NCBI GenBank assembly: GCA_023429265.1
Contig: JAEYVS010000103.1
Span: forward strand, 1-55,993
Direction: 5' to 3'
DNA: 55,993 bases
Origin: Bacteroidota bacterium
GTDB lineage: Bacteria > Bacteroidota > Ignavibacteria > Tepidaquicellales > Tepidaquicellaceae
Within the stretch, counting starts at the first letter, position 1. Each line of letters begins with the position of its first letter. A model generated the notes under the pieces. It was not told where the DNA came from. It worked only from the letters and a program-made list of their open reading frames with translations, and did not search any database. The position numbers were made by a program, and so were the translations under genes. This document shows, piece after piece, positions 17,555 to 27,168 of the stretch.

Positions 17555-17590
17555 TAAAAAAGGTAATTCTCTTATTAAAGAGAATTACCT
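17555..17590 (-). terminator. Terminator of the PorV-like gene
   Basis: A 13-bp perfect stem (17561-17573 with 17578-17590, loop ATTA) is followed on the minus strand by TTTTTTATTTT. It separates the barrel gene from the GWxTD operon. Confidence 0.85.
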
Positions 17591-17614
17591 AATAATACTA
17601 AAATTAAATAAATT

Positions 17615-18637
17615 TTAAAATCCTACATTCAGAGTAAAAAATTGGTTTGTTGAGTTAAACCCTTCTTCATTAACTATCCTGTAGGCATAATCAAAGCCTA
17701 AGGTAACTCCGCCAAATGGATACTTTACACCTGCTCCAAAAGTTGGACCCCAAAGCTCTTCATTTTCCTCTTTGTCAGGCTTTAAGTTTAAAGCGCCTCT
17801 GATAAAGAAATTGTTATTGTAATTATACTCAAGACCAAATCGATATTCATCACTGGAGAACCCGGAGTTCATAAAAGTTGAAGCCAGCATAACCTGATTT
17901 TGTTTATTAAGGTTTGCAGTATATGAAACTCCAATTTCAAGATTTGTAGGAAGATCAAAACTCTGCAGGGTAACTCTCCTGGTAACGGTTTGACCATTCT
18001 CCACTAATTGTCTATCAAGTCCCTGTCCATCAAAAGTCATCGCAGGTCCAAGGTTTTTAAGAGCAATCCCAAACCTTAATCCTGTATTTCCTGCAAGATA
18101 CTGAAGACCAAAGTCGAAAGCAAATCCTGTAGCACTAACATTAGCAATGCTCTCGTTAATAAGCTTAACATTAGTTCCGAAATGGATCCTATCTGTCATT
18201 GCACGAGCAAAAGCAAGGTTAACAACTATGTAGGTAGGGCTAAAAGTAGACCCATCACCTTCTGGATTGTATTCAGTAGTTACAAGTTCTTCGCCAAAGC
18301 TCAGGGTTCTTAAAGAAGCACCCAGGACTCCGACGTTGCTGATATTAACTGCACCAGCTACATACTCCATATTAATGTCAGCGATATAATTCATGTGAGA
18401 AAAAATTGCTTCTCCTGTTGGGTTTTGCAATTGGGAAAGACCAGCCGGATTCCAATACATAGCATCAATTCCGGTCACGCTTGCCAAATTAGACCCTTGA
18501 AGAGAAGTTCCCACAGAACCTACCGGGATAAGTAATTCCGGAGCTGCCATAGTCCCAAACTTTGTCCTGGGACCTGCAAATGCAGTAGCACCTGTCAGAA
18601 TTACCATAATCACTATTAGTATACTTTTTAGGTTCAT
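17615..18637 (-). CDS. PorV/PorQ-family outer membrane beta-barrel
   Basis: A 340-residue outer membrane protein with a signal peptide (about 1-21, ending AFAG). The early segment DAMYWNPAGLS is a hallmark of the PorV/PorQ (UPF0164, FadL-like) family, and many alternating strands follow, ending in a C-terminal phenylalanine (FFTLNVGF) used for barrel assembly. PorV shuttles T9SS cargo at the outer membrane in Porphyromonas; this paralogue may serve the adjacent secreted protein and TonB receptor. AGGAG precedes the ATG. Confidence 0.85.
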   Translation of the reverse strand: MNLKSILIVIMVILTGATAFAGPRTKFGTMAAPELLIPVGSVGTSLQGSNLASVTGIDAMYWNPAGLSQLQNPTGEAIFSHMNYIADINMEYVAGAVNISNVGVLGASLRTLSFGEELVTTEYNPEGDGSTFSPTYIVVNLAFARAMTDRIHFGTNVKLINESIANVSATGFAFDFGLQYLAGNTGLRFGIALKNLGPAMTFDGQGLDRQLVENGQTVTRRVTLQSFDLPTNLEIGVSYTANLNKQNQVMLASTFMNSGFSSDEYRFGLEYNYNNNFFIRGALNLKPDKEENEELWGPTFGAGVKYPFGGVTLGFDYAYRIVNEEGFNSTNQFFTLNVGF

Positions 18638-18660
18638 TTTTTAAACTCTCCTTTTTGTTT

Positions 18661-18691
18661 AGGAAGCCCCGGAATAAATCCGGGGCTTCCT
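18661..18691 (-). repeat. Strong hairpin between secreted-protein and PorV-like genes
   Basis: A 12-bp GC-rich stem (18661-18672 with 18680-18691, loop of 7) lies 15 nt after the 1113-residue gene. On the minus strand it is followed by AAACAAAAA, not by a T-run, so it may protect the upstream message or adjust operon ratios instead of ending transcription. Confidence 0.6.
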
Positions 18692-18706
18692 TTGAATTTT
18701 GCTAAT

Positions 18707-21700
18707 TTAAAAGTCGGCTCTTTCTTGCCCGGTAAATATGGCAAGCTTAATTATTTTCTGTCCAATACCCGGAGCATCAATAAGTGCAATATACATACCT
18801 GAAGCTACCGGAACATCTTCAAACGTTCTGAGATTCCATTGCTGATCAGAAACCGTATTATTCTTTTCTATCTTCCTGACAAGATCACCATTGAGTGTAT
18901 ATATTTTAATAGTACATACCTCCGGTAATCTTCTGAAAGTTATGAATCTGTTTGCACTGCTGGATTCAAGAACGTTAAATCCTAAGTAAGGATTAGGTAC
19001 AGCTCTTATCTTTTCCATATCACCTCTGGTAACAGCGACTTCAGTGCTGACAGTAGTACCCTGGATATTGAAGTCATAGTATAAAGGATATCCGGGAGTA
19101 ACATTAGGTCTTGTAGTATAATATGGATAAATAGAAAATACGTCACCTACACTATACGTAGCACCCGGCGCGATAAGCTTTGGCGCCCAGACATACATTA
19201 TGTCAGTTTGCCCTTGCTGAAGGAAAAGATTCTTTGATGTGTAGAATGGATCCGGATTTGGATTATAATCTGATCTAAAGAAATATGTGATCAGCTTTCC
19301 ACCTAAACTATCAGCAGAAGGTTCCCATCCTGCAGGAGCAGGGTTTATATCGTTTGATACTACAAAAGCAACATTTATTTGTCGCCTCTGAGCAGTGCTA
19401 TCTGTTGGATCTACTTCATATGCCCTGAATGGAACCTCAACAAAATCCTGATATAAATACCAGTTATCCTGTCCCACTGTCGAAGTATCAAGGTAGCGGT
19501 ATGCCATTTGACCGGCACCACCTAATCCTGTAAACTCAATCTCAACATTTCTAAGTTCAGTTGAAGATACGAGTGAACCCAGACCTGTAAATGTTGTTTG
19601 AGTTGGCCAGGACAGATTCATTAATTGCGATTGCCATGGTCTATCCGCCTGTCTTACATATTTACTTCCTTCGAGATATTTATTCCCCGGAGGATTGTAA
19701 CTGAATCCATATTGTCTTGATTGATTTGAAGCAGGATTCTGAATTGAATCGCGTATTACACCTGTTCTGGTAATTCTATTAACTTTAAACTGAATTCCGT
19801 CAAAATTATATGAACCTACAGAATTGTTAAGTGCGATATTTTGAGCTAAAGGACCAAATGCACCACCATCAACAGATTTCAAAATATTATATGTTGTGTC
19901 GGCATTATATTGTACTCTATAAGATGCATTTGTTAAAGCATTTGCATCAAGAATGATCGGAGCCAGACCCAAATCTCTGCGATTTGTGTTTAAAGTATCC
20001 CCTGTGTTGTAATATGTTTGAGTACCTGCTAAAGTAGCAGTTGGTCTAACAGTAATCACAGAAGAGGATAAAGGCGAGAAGTTAGCTTTTAATCCTCTTG
20101 GAGCATTTGGACTGTATCCATAAGCTATTATTAAATATTTGTATTCCTGACCATAAATTAAAGCAGCATTTCCGTTATATTCACCAGGATAGTTTGTTTG
20201 AGTCACCCTAAAGTTTCTCATTAGCCCGCTATTTGGAAAACCTGAAGGCTGGCTATATGTGTAAGGAGGTACTACAGGGAAATAACCATATTGTAACTGG
20301 TTATTGACATTGAAGCCCATACTAATACTATCCTGAATAATTCCTACTGTATCTTGAATATCAAATATTGCCAATAGAGTCAAATCATCATTTATCGAAG
20401 CTGGATCGTAAAAGTTTGGCAATGAATTAGCAGATTTTCTAATTTCATAAATTTGATAACCCTGGAACTTATAAATACTTGAGTCTTGTGGACCGGCAAA
20501 AACTGTATCCAGGAACTGGTAGCTTTCTGCATTATTCTGCCATGCAAAGTTAATTGCTACTTCACCGTTTTCATTTAACTGCTCATAACTGACAGTTGAA
20601 ATTGGTGTTGGAGGAGGAGGAATAACATTGAAGTCTGCATCAAATAGTTTTTGAGCAGTTTCATCCATTCTCTTTAAAAGAGTTACAGAATTTAGGTTAT
20701 TGCTTCCTCTTGCAACAAACTGAGCTAATACAACTTCCTGAGTATCACCGGGGTTCATTGTAAACTGAAATGAACCGGAATTGAAGATGAATCTTCTATC
20801 ACCACCCGGACTCGGGTCTACTGTACCTGTTGTATCGCCACCACAGTTATTTATTCTACCATCAGCTTCAGCCCAGTTGGTATCACTGGTCGTGTTAGCT
20901 TCCGGATCTCCCGGGTAGCAAAACACTGTTTTTCTTGGTGGGCTGAATGCAGGATTTAACCAGGACGTACCATCACTTTTTAGTCCCTGTAAATATCTGT
21001 ATGACTGCTCGGGACTATCAGGATCCTGTTCACAAACTGCCTGACCGCTTCCCGGATTTGTAAAATACACAAAGGAAGTTAACCCTAAAGTATCACCTGT
21101 AACAGAATTAATAGGGCTTCGGAAAAAATCCATACCTGAAGCAGGAGGATTTGAACCATAAGTAATTCCTGTTCCTGTTCCGTCAGTATTTGAAGAATTA
21201 AAGCAATAAGCCATATTTAGAGCCGGATCACAACCGATCCAGTCATCAGTTGCATCACCAAGGTCAGGATCCACAACAATACCAAAAAATGTACTGTCCC
21301 ATGCAGAAGTATTCTTGTTTATGATCTTGAAACTCAAAAACTGCATATCCTCAATACCTGAAACATTATATGCCCACGCAGTTAAATGCATTTCAGCATT
21401 CATCGGAGCAGTTCCACCACCAAATCCTTCACTGGAATTATGCTCATCAACAAATCCATCTGTTAAGCAAACAAATATTGTTTCTGAAGCATCTCTAACT
21501 CCGGGAAGGTCAGTACCAGGATCGTATGTCCCATTATTATTGATATCTACATAAGGAGCACCAAATGGAACCATATCTCCCCAGTTTGCATAATCAGGAT
21601 TGTTATTGGCATTATCACCTACTTTAACACTGTAAAGCTTAAATCTGGCATCTGTTATGGGAACTCCATTTTCTACATATCCCGGAGCCCATTCACCTGA

Positions 21701-22048
21701 ATATGACGCAGCAACCATACGAAGGTCACCTTCAACCTTTCCTGCAATTGTAAGACCTGCTGTAAAGATTGCATATTTTCCGGTACCTTTTGGCCACTCA
21801 AAACCGGGAAAGTTATTCGTATTAATATCCTGATCAAATATACCTTTATTCCATATCTGAGCAGCGATGTTGTTTGCATCAAGCGTATCAGTATTTGGAG
21901 TGACGGCGTCTATATTGTCCGTCAGGCTCCCATAATACGGGGTAAACCCGTTATCCAGACCAACAATTCTTACTCTGGGCTTTGCTTCAAGCAATGTTGC
22001 TCCCAGGAAAGTTGTAAGCAGGATTATTATTAAAATTTTTATTTTCAT
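18707..22048 (-). CDS. Giant secreted/surface protein with variant sorting domain
   Basis: An 1113-residue exported protein with a signal peptide (about 1-22, ending LLEA). The body is N/G/T/P/Y-rich and beta-predicted; it contains dockerin-like short Asp/Asn stretches such as DINNNGTYDPGTDLPG, which may bind calcium. The last 90 residues resemble a T9SS type A/FlgD-like Ig fold (VPNPYLGFN, then IKIYTLNGDLVRKI, then VASGMYIALI) but end IFTGQERADF, without the basic K/R tail of the other secreted proteins here. It lies between the TonB receptor and the PorV-like barrel, so the three probably work together. Confidence 0.75.
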   Translation of the reverse strand: MKIKILIIILLTTFLGATLLEAKPRVRIVGLDNGFTPYYGSLTDNIDAVTPNTDTLDANNIAAQIWNKGIFDQDINTNNFPGFEWPKGTGKYAIFTAGLTIAGKVEGDLRMVAASYSGEWAPGYVENGVPITDARFKLYSVKVGDNANNNPDYANWGDMVPFGAPYVDINNNGTYDPGTDLPGVRDASETIFVCLTDGFVDEHNSSEGFGGGTAPMNAEMHLTAWAYNVSGIEDMQFLSFKIINKNTSAWDSTFFGIVVDPDLGDATDDWIGCDPALNMAYCFNSSNTDGTGTGITYGSNPPASGMDFFRSPINSVTGDTLGLTSFVYFTNPGSGQAVCEQDPDSPEQSYRYLQGLKSDGTSWLNPAFSPPRKTVFCYPGDPEANTTSDTNWAEADGRINNCGGDTTGTVDPSPGGDRRFIFNSGSFQFTMNPGDTQEVVLAQFVARGSNNLNSVTLLKRMDETAQKLFDADFNVIPPPPTPISTVSYEQLNENGEVAINFAWQNNAESYQFLDTVFAGPQDSSIYKFQGYQIYEIRKSANSLPNFYDPASINDDLTLLAIFDIQDTVGIIQDSISMGFNVNNQLQYGYFPVVPPYTYSQPSGFPNSGLMRNFRVTQTNYPGEYNGNAALIYGQEYKYLIIAYGYSPNAPRGLKANFSPLSSSVITVRPTATLAGTQTYYNTGDTLNTNRRDLGLAPIILDANALTNASYRVQYNADTTYNILKSVDGGAFGPLAQNIALNNSVGSYNFDGIQFKVNRITRTGVIRDSIQNPASNQSRQYGFSYNPPGNKYLEGSKYVRQADRPWQSQLMNLSWPTQTTFTGLGSLVSSTELRNVEIEFTGLGGAGQMAYRYLDTSTVGQDNWYLYQDFVEVPFRAYEVDPTDSTAQRRQINVAFVVSNDINPAPAGWEPSADSLGGKLITYFFRSDYNPNPDPFYTSKNLFLQQGQTDIMYVWAPKLIAPGATYSVGDVFSIYPYYTTRPNVTPGYPLYYDFNIQGTTVSTEVAVTRGDMEKIRAVPNPYLGFNVLESSSANRFITFRRLPEVCTIKIYTLNGDLVRKIEKNNTVSDQQWNLRTFEDVPVASGMYIALIDAPGIGQKIIKLAIFTGQERADF

Positions 22049-22095
22049 TTTTTCAAACTCTTTTGAATTTATATTTACGTTTTAATTCATCCTAT

Positions 22096-25011
22096 TTAAA
22101 AGCTTAATTTAGCACCAAATCTTATCTGTCTTGGAGGACCCCAGTTTGTGATATCACGGATTCTGTCACTCCAGTTTCTCTTAAACACATCATCTGCAGC
22201 AGCGCCCGTTGATGTATTCAAATATCCGTTATCATCAGGTACGCCGGTAGCTCCATACACATTATTGATAAGCTCAGTATCAAATACATTAAGCACATAA
22301 ATATAAATATTCAGATTTGTTTTCCATATATCGATAGATTTATCAAGCTTAAGATCTAGTCTTGTATTCCAATCGGTATATACGCCATTTTTCGTTGATA
22401 ATGCTACATCACCTGTTTCAAAAGCATTTCTTGGGAGATTTCTTACAGTGTATGGACGTCCGCTATTAAAACTGAACTGAAGATTAAGTCCAAGATTGCT
22501 TAAGATTGCTCCTGCAAATCCTTTGGGAACATCAGTACTTCCAAACCTATAATCAAGATTGATACTTCCGGTATGTCTTTGATCAAAGTCAGTGGGGAAG
22601 AGGAATTTTGGAAACTGTCCGTCCGGATTATTTGCTAATGAAAATTTAGAGAATGGATCAGAACCCACACCAGATGCATATGCTAATGTATAGGATATGT
22701 CAACGGATGCCCTCTGGAACCTTCTCATACTAAGATAAAATTCAAGACCTCTTGATAAGCTAAAATCAGTATTTTCGTAAACTGCATAACCATTAGGAAC
22801 TCCTGGTCCACGCAATATTCTTGCAGTACCAATCTGATCCTGAGTTTCTTTGTAAAATGCTGTGATTCCAAAATTAATAATGTCACCAACTTGCTGTTTG
22901 AAACCAACTTCGTATGAGGTTAGCTTTTCAGGCTTTAGCGATGAATTTTCAACAACATTCTGTACAGAGTTGCTAAAGAACTTCCTGAAATACTCTCTTG
23001 GAATGTACATCAGCTGTAACTGAGGAAGCTGAATAAACCTACCATAATTCGCAATGAATACTGTCTTATCCGTAACCGGGAATGAAAAACCGAGCCTTGG
23101 ACTAAATTCGATAACAGCTTCACTTTGCTGAAAATCATCGTCAGAAAGCAATTGTCCATCAGGTCCTATTATGTTATTCAGATCTTTGATCACCATCGTG
23201 TTTACATCGAAGTAATCCATCCTTAGACCTGCATTAACTGTCAAATCACCGAAATCGATCTTATCACGTAAATATCCTGCTCCAATAATTGGATTTCTTG
23301 GTGCAAAATCCTCACCGTCCACTATAATTGGATTACCATATTGATCACGAACTTCATATCCGTAGGATTTCAAAAGTACTTCACGTCCAAAGAACAGGTC
23401 TGTGGGATTTTGAGCATAAACCGGGTTTCCTAAAGGATCGTAGCTTAGAATAGAGTTATTCGCCAATGCCACAGGGCTAAGCTGTAATGACCTGAGAGTA
23501 TGATATTTGTATTCACCACCAAACTTAATTTCGTGGTCTCCGTATTTCTTTGTTAAAACTGATAAAGTAGCGTCACCTTTACCGCCAATGTAGCTTACTT
23601 CACTTTTGGTGAAAATATTATTCACCCTGCCTGCAAGGAAAAATACGTTCGAAGTAGAAGGGTCATTACCCATTCTGGTTCCCTGCAGCATAGCTGTTGG
23701 ATCCGTTGTGGATTGAATATTTCTTTGTCTTGCCATAAGTTCCGGTACACTATTAGTGTCACCATACGCAAACCAGTTGCCCATAAATAATGGATCACCA
23801 AATTCTGACCTGGTATTATAATGGCTAAATTGGAGTTCATAAAAGAACCTTGAAGATACATTATGTATTAGCCTGCCATAGTATTGCCTGTCTTTTGTTA
23901 TATCAAGAGGATTCCTGAATGAATTACTCTTATAATATGATTGAACAAAGTTTCTGCTGTGATCATCAGTCATTGTTAAACCACCCCGTAAATTGATAGG
24001 GATCTTACTTCCTTGAACCTCGGTTAAATTAATATTTAACCTTGCATTATATGAATAAAGGTTTTTCGTAAAGTTTGGGATGACACCATCTGTGAATAAT
24101 TCGTTAGAAATCCAACTCGGATTTGCAACTAACTGGAATTGTTTTTCAAAACCGCCGTAAAAATTTAAAACCTTGGAAAGTGATTTTGTAGGAATCAGTG
24201 GACCACCAAAGGTTATACTATATAGGTTATAACCCTGGGATGTTGTATTTGCCCAGTCACCTGCAAATTCATCTGTAATAGCTTCAATTGAGCCTGTGTA
24301 TTTGTCTGTACCACCCTTTGTAGTTACGTTAATAACACCGCTAAGTACGTTACCGTATTCAGCTCCGAAACCACCTGTGTACACAGCGATCTCTTGCAAT
24401 AGTCCGTTTGATACAAAAGCTGAAGAAGTACCATCGATTGGATTTGTAGTCACAACTCCATCCACAATGATAACTGTTTCATCTGTTCTACCACCTCGGA
24501 TATTAATGTTATTTCCGCGTTCATCCTGAACAACCCCTGCGGTTTTTGAAACGATATTTTGAATACCTCTAATACCGGTATTTTCAATTTGATCTTGAGT
24601 TATGAGCCTACCGCTCTGTTCAACATCAATACCTTTTCTCTCTGCAGTAATTTCGATTGTTTCAGTTGTAACCTCTGCATCTGACCTCATATCAAAGTTT
24701 ACAGTAGTCTTTTGGTCAACCGATACTCTCACTTCATTGACTTTTGTATCTGTATAACCAATGTAAGACGCAGTTACACTATAAGTACCTACGTCAACGT
24801 TTAATATCACATATTGTCCGTTGTCATCAGTTACCGCTCCCATTGATGTGCCATCTATTCGGATCGTGGCTCCGATCAAAGGAGTTCTATCAGATGCATC
24901 CAGTACTGTACCCCCGATACTACCAGTAGTCTGGGCAAGCAATGATGAAGTCATAATAGAACCGGCAAAAAAACTTAGGACTATAAAAAGGTATGTATAC
25001 TTACCCCTCAT
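22096..25011 (-). CDS. TonB-dependent receptor with CarboxypepD-like N-domain
   Basis: A 971-residue outer membrane receptor. A signal peptide (about 1-26) is followed by a carboxypeptidase-regulatory-like beta sandwich (about 30-115, GSIGGTVLDASDRTPLIGA onward), a plug domain with NINIRGGRTDETVIIVDGV (about 168-186), and a long barrel ending in FGAKLSF with C-terminal Phe. This class imports or secretes in a TonB-dependent way; the substrate cannot be told. GGAGGG lies 5 nt before the ATG, a strong ribosome binding site. It is followed by the giant secreted protein and the PorV-like barrel. Confidence 0.92.
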   Translation of the reverse strand: MRGKYTYLFIVLSFFAGSIMTSSLLAQTTGSIGGTVLDASDRTPLIGATIRIDGTSMGAVTDDNGQYVILNVDVGTYSVTASYIGYTDTKVNEVRVSVDQKTTVNFDMRSDAEVTTETIEITAERKGIDVEQSGRLITQDQIENTGIRGIQNIVSKTAGVVQDERGNNINIRGGRTDETVIIVDGVVTTNPIDGTSSAFVSNGLLQEIAVYTGGFGAEYGNVLSGVINVTTKGGTDKYTGSIEAITDEFAGDWANTTSQGYNLYSITFGGPLIPTKSLSKVLNFYGGFEKQFQLVANPSWISNELFTDGVIPNFTKNLYSYNARLNINLTEVQGSKIPINLRGGLTMTDDHSRNFVQSYYKSNSFRNPLDITKDRQYYGRLIHNVSSRFFYELQFSHYNTRSEFGDPLFMGNWFAYGDTNSVPELMARQRNIQSTTDPTAMLQGTRMGNDPSTSNVFFLAGRVNNIFTKSEVSYIGGKGDATLSVLTKKYGDHEIKFGGEYKYHTLRSLQLSPVALANNSILSYDPLGNPVYAQNPTDLFFGREVLLKSYGYEVRDQYGNPIIVDGEDFAPRNPIIGAGYLRDKIDFGDLTVNAGLRMDYFDVNTMVIKDLNNIIGPDGQLLSDDDFQQSEAVIEFSPRLGFSFPVTDKTVFIANYGRFIQLPQLQLMYIPREYFRKFFSNSVQNVVENSSLKPEKLTSYEVGFKQQVGDIINFGITAFYKETQDQIGTARILRGPGVPNGYAVYENTDFSLSRGLEFYLSMRRFQRASVDISYTLAYASGVGSDPFSKFSLANNPDGQFPKFLFPTDFDQRHTGSINLDYRFGSTDVPKGFAGAILSNLGLNLQFSFNSGRPYTVRNLPRNAFETGDVALSTKNGVYTDWNTRLDLKLDKSIDIWKTNLNIYIYVLNVFDTELINNVYGATGVPDDNGYLNTSTGAAADDVFKRNWSDRIRDITNWGPPRQIRFGAKLSF

Positions 25012-25044
25012 AATTCCCTCCGATATTCGTTTTAATATTTAAAA

Positions 25045-25072
25045 TTAATGACCCCCACAATAAGTGGGGGTC
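25045..25072 (-). terminator. Terminator between a secreted-protein gene and the TonB receptor
   Basis: GACCCCCAC and GTGGGGGTC (25050-25058 with 25064-25072) form a 9-bp stem with a 5-nt loop, followed on the minus strand by ATTAATTTTAAA. The T-run is imperfect, so read-through into the receptor gene is possible. Confidence 0.65.
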
Positions 25073-25086
25073 AAACGGGTTGATAA

Positions 25087-26916
25087 CTATTTAACTAAAA
25101 CCATTTTTTTAGTCTCTCTGAAATTCTCAGTTTGTAAAGTATAGAAGTAAATTCCGCTGGATAAACCTACGGCATTAAAGTTTACTTCTTTAACCCCTGA
25201 TGTTACTCTCTCATTATTGAGAAGAGTAGCAACTTCTTTACCTGAAATATCATAAACCTTCAACACAACATTTGAAGCAGAAGGAAGTGAGAACCTGATT
25301 GATGTTGTTGGATTAAATGGATTAGGATAATTTTGTTCTAACCTGAATGATTCCGGTGTTTCACTTGAAATATTATTAATAAATACCGGACCGGGAATCT
25401 CTACCCTTACAAACATTTGTTGCGCCTGTGATTCACCATTTCCTGCACCATTCACAAAACTTCCTGGAATCGAATCTGAAAGCACAACCATATTAGCAAA
25501 ATAATTGCTTGATCCATTATTATCATTCCATTGAGATACTGATGGATACGACCAATCTCTTCGCGGAGTTGTAGGATTAATTCTTTCCGGGGCTTTCCAA
25601 GAAGCTCCATTATCACCGGAAGCTGTAAGATAAATATCTTTAAAAGATGTTGAGTCTAAACCACCGGTTTCTCCACTGGTAGCCATAAACGAAACCATTA
25701 ATACCTGTCCATCTCCCGAAACACCAATCGAAGGACGGCAAAGTGGTGCCATAACGTCGTTAGTTCCTGTATATGGGAAATATGGAACATTACCTGAATC
25801 TGCAATTGCAATACTCCTGTCCGGATCAGCTCCAGGAAGTGAAGGAGACCAGAACCTTATCTTTGAAGGGGCAGTAGGGATGAAAGTTCCTTCTGTTGTT
25901 TGCATAATTGTTTCAAATACAACTTTAGGACTATTTTCCTGATAAACCATAGAAATTCCTCTTAACAAACCAAGGCTGTCTGTGTTAAAATTAGCATCGA
26001 AAATCTTGAGAGGAGCACTAAATGTAGCTCCATCATCAGTTGACTCAATAAACCATCCATCACCATAATTAGCAGGATCGTTTAAATCATCATTAATATA
26101 TGCAATACCGATCCTTCCGTCTGTTCCCCTTGCTAATGAATATCCTTCTGCATTAGCGGCAGCTAAAGGAGAATAGCCTGTGTAAGAAGATGAAGTCAAT
26201 GAAGTTCCTACATTAGTATATGTTGAATCAGCCGTTGTAATATTAATGGAGGCTGCAATAATAAATTTATTAGGATTTAGAATGTTACTTGTCGCAATAA
26301 CTCTTGGCCAAATTGGGGCTCCTCCACTTACTACACCCGGATCGAGTGCTGTAAATGAACCTAATCCAGGAAATGCATCTACAAAAACCTGTGCCCTGGT
26401 TGACCCACCGCCGGCACCTGAGTGATTTGCTATTAAAGCATTACCATCACTCACACCGGTAATTGCTGCAAAACCGCTGTTTACGTTTGGAACATCAGCC
26501 ACAAATGCCCATGTAGCTCCTCTATCACTGCTAAAGAAATATTTTGTATTTCTTACAGCAAATGTCGGATCCAATGTTGCCATAAGAACAGCATGTATAT
26601 TGTCAGGATTATTTGGATCCTGCCATATCATCATTGGAGTTCCGTTTGATTCAAGGTCATAAACTGAAACACCACTTGTAGGCTCCATTGTAATTGAACT
26701 TATGAAACCTAGTCCATCATTTTGAATCGTGAAACCACTTTGAAAAAGATTCACAACCGGTGTTAAATTGTGATTTACTTTTGAAATTGTCTGCCCTGGC
26801 TTTAAGCCAACAAGTGCATCACCATTTTGATGAATTCTGTACTCTGTTCTCGGTCCTGCATAAGAGTTTGCGAAAAAAAGTACCGAAACGCTAAGTAGTA
26901 AAATTGCTCTTAACAT
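25087..26916 (-). CDS. Secreted propeller-like protein with T9SS sorting domain (paralogue 1)
   Basis: A 609-residue exported protein. After a signal peptide (ending NSYAG) comes a sialidase/BNR-like region with Asp-box-type units such as SSDRGATWAF and SGDNGASWKA, then the T9SS type A sorting domain (about 525-609) with QNYPNPFNPTTSIRFSLP, VYDISGKEVATL and the final KKMVLVK. It should be exported through T9SS and either released or anchored. It is clearly homologous to the gene at 29105 and more loosely to 27169 (shared WQDPxNPxxxHAV and DAFPGLGSFT-type blocks). Function unknown. Confidence 0.85.
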   Translation of the reverse strand: MLRAILLLSVSVLFFANSYAGPRTEYRIHQNGDALVGLKPGQTISKVNHNLTPVVNLFQSGFTIQNDGLGFISSITMEPTSGVSVYDLESNGTPMMIWQDPNNPDNIHAVLMATLDPTFAVRNTKYFFSSDRGATWAFVADVPNVNSGFAAITGVSDGNALIANHSGAGGGSTRAQVFVDAFPGLGSFTALDPGVVSGGAPIWPRVIATSNILNPNKFIIAASINITTADSTYTNVGTSLTSSSYTGYSPLAAANAEGYSLARGTDGRIGIAYINDDLNDPANYGDGWFIESTDDGATFSAPLKIFDANFNTDSLGLLRGISMVYQENSPKVVFETIMQTTEGTFIPTAPSKIRFWSPSLPGADPDRSIAIADSGNVPYFPYTGTNDVMAPLCRPSIGVSGDGQVLMVSFMATSGETGGLDSTSFKDIYLTASGDNGASWKAPERINPTTPRRDWSYPSVSQWNDNNGSSNYFANMVVLSDSIPGSFVNGAGNGESQAQQMFVRVEIPGPVFINNISSETPESFRLEQNYPNPFNPTTSIRFSLPSASNVVLKVYDISGKEVATLLNNERVTSGVKEVNFNAVGLSSGIYFYTLQTENFRETKKMVLVK

Positions 26917-26975
26917 TTTTTTCCCTTTGTTTTAATTATAAAATATATTGTAAAGTAATTGTAAACTTTAAAAAC

Positions 26976-27004
26976 AATATAATACTATTTCAAAATCTTG
27001 TCAA
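26976..27004 (-). promoter_or_regulatory. Promoter of secreted paralogue 1
   Basis: On the minus strand a perfect TTGACA (26999-27004) is followed after 17 bases by TATATT (26976-26981). The leader to the ATG is about 50 nt and contains AAAGGG. This is the best consensus promoter in the window. Confidence 0.75.
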
Positions 27005-27110
27005 TATAGATATTCATAGGCTAAATATTGGGTTATTATGACTTAAGGCCTGTATTCATAGTCAAAGACAACAATTTTGCATTGCTATCCTATACGTTTA
27101 CCTACATTAC

Positions 27111-27147
27111 AAAAAAACCGGGTAAAAGTAGATAACTAATACCCGGT
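27111..27147 (-). terminator. Terminator of secreted paralogue 2
   Basis: ACCGGGTA (27117-27124) pairs with TACCCGGT (27140-27147) around a 15-nt loop and is followed by seven T on the minus strand. It ends the gene at 27169 and isolates it from the promoter of the next gene. Confidence 0.8.
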
Positions 27148-27168
27148 GTTATAGAATCTGTAATCAAA

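Noticed and set aside
17521..17560. TTGAGG-based promoter before the GWxTD gene
   Set aside because: The only TA-rich -10 candidate lies about 8 bases after it, far too close for the 17-base spacing seen elsewhere.
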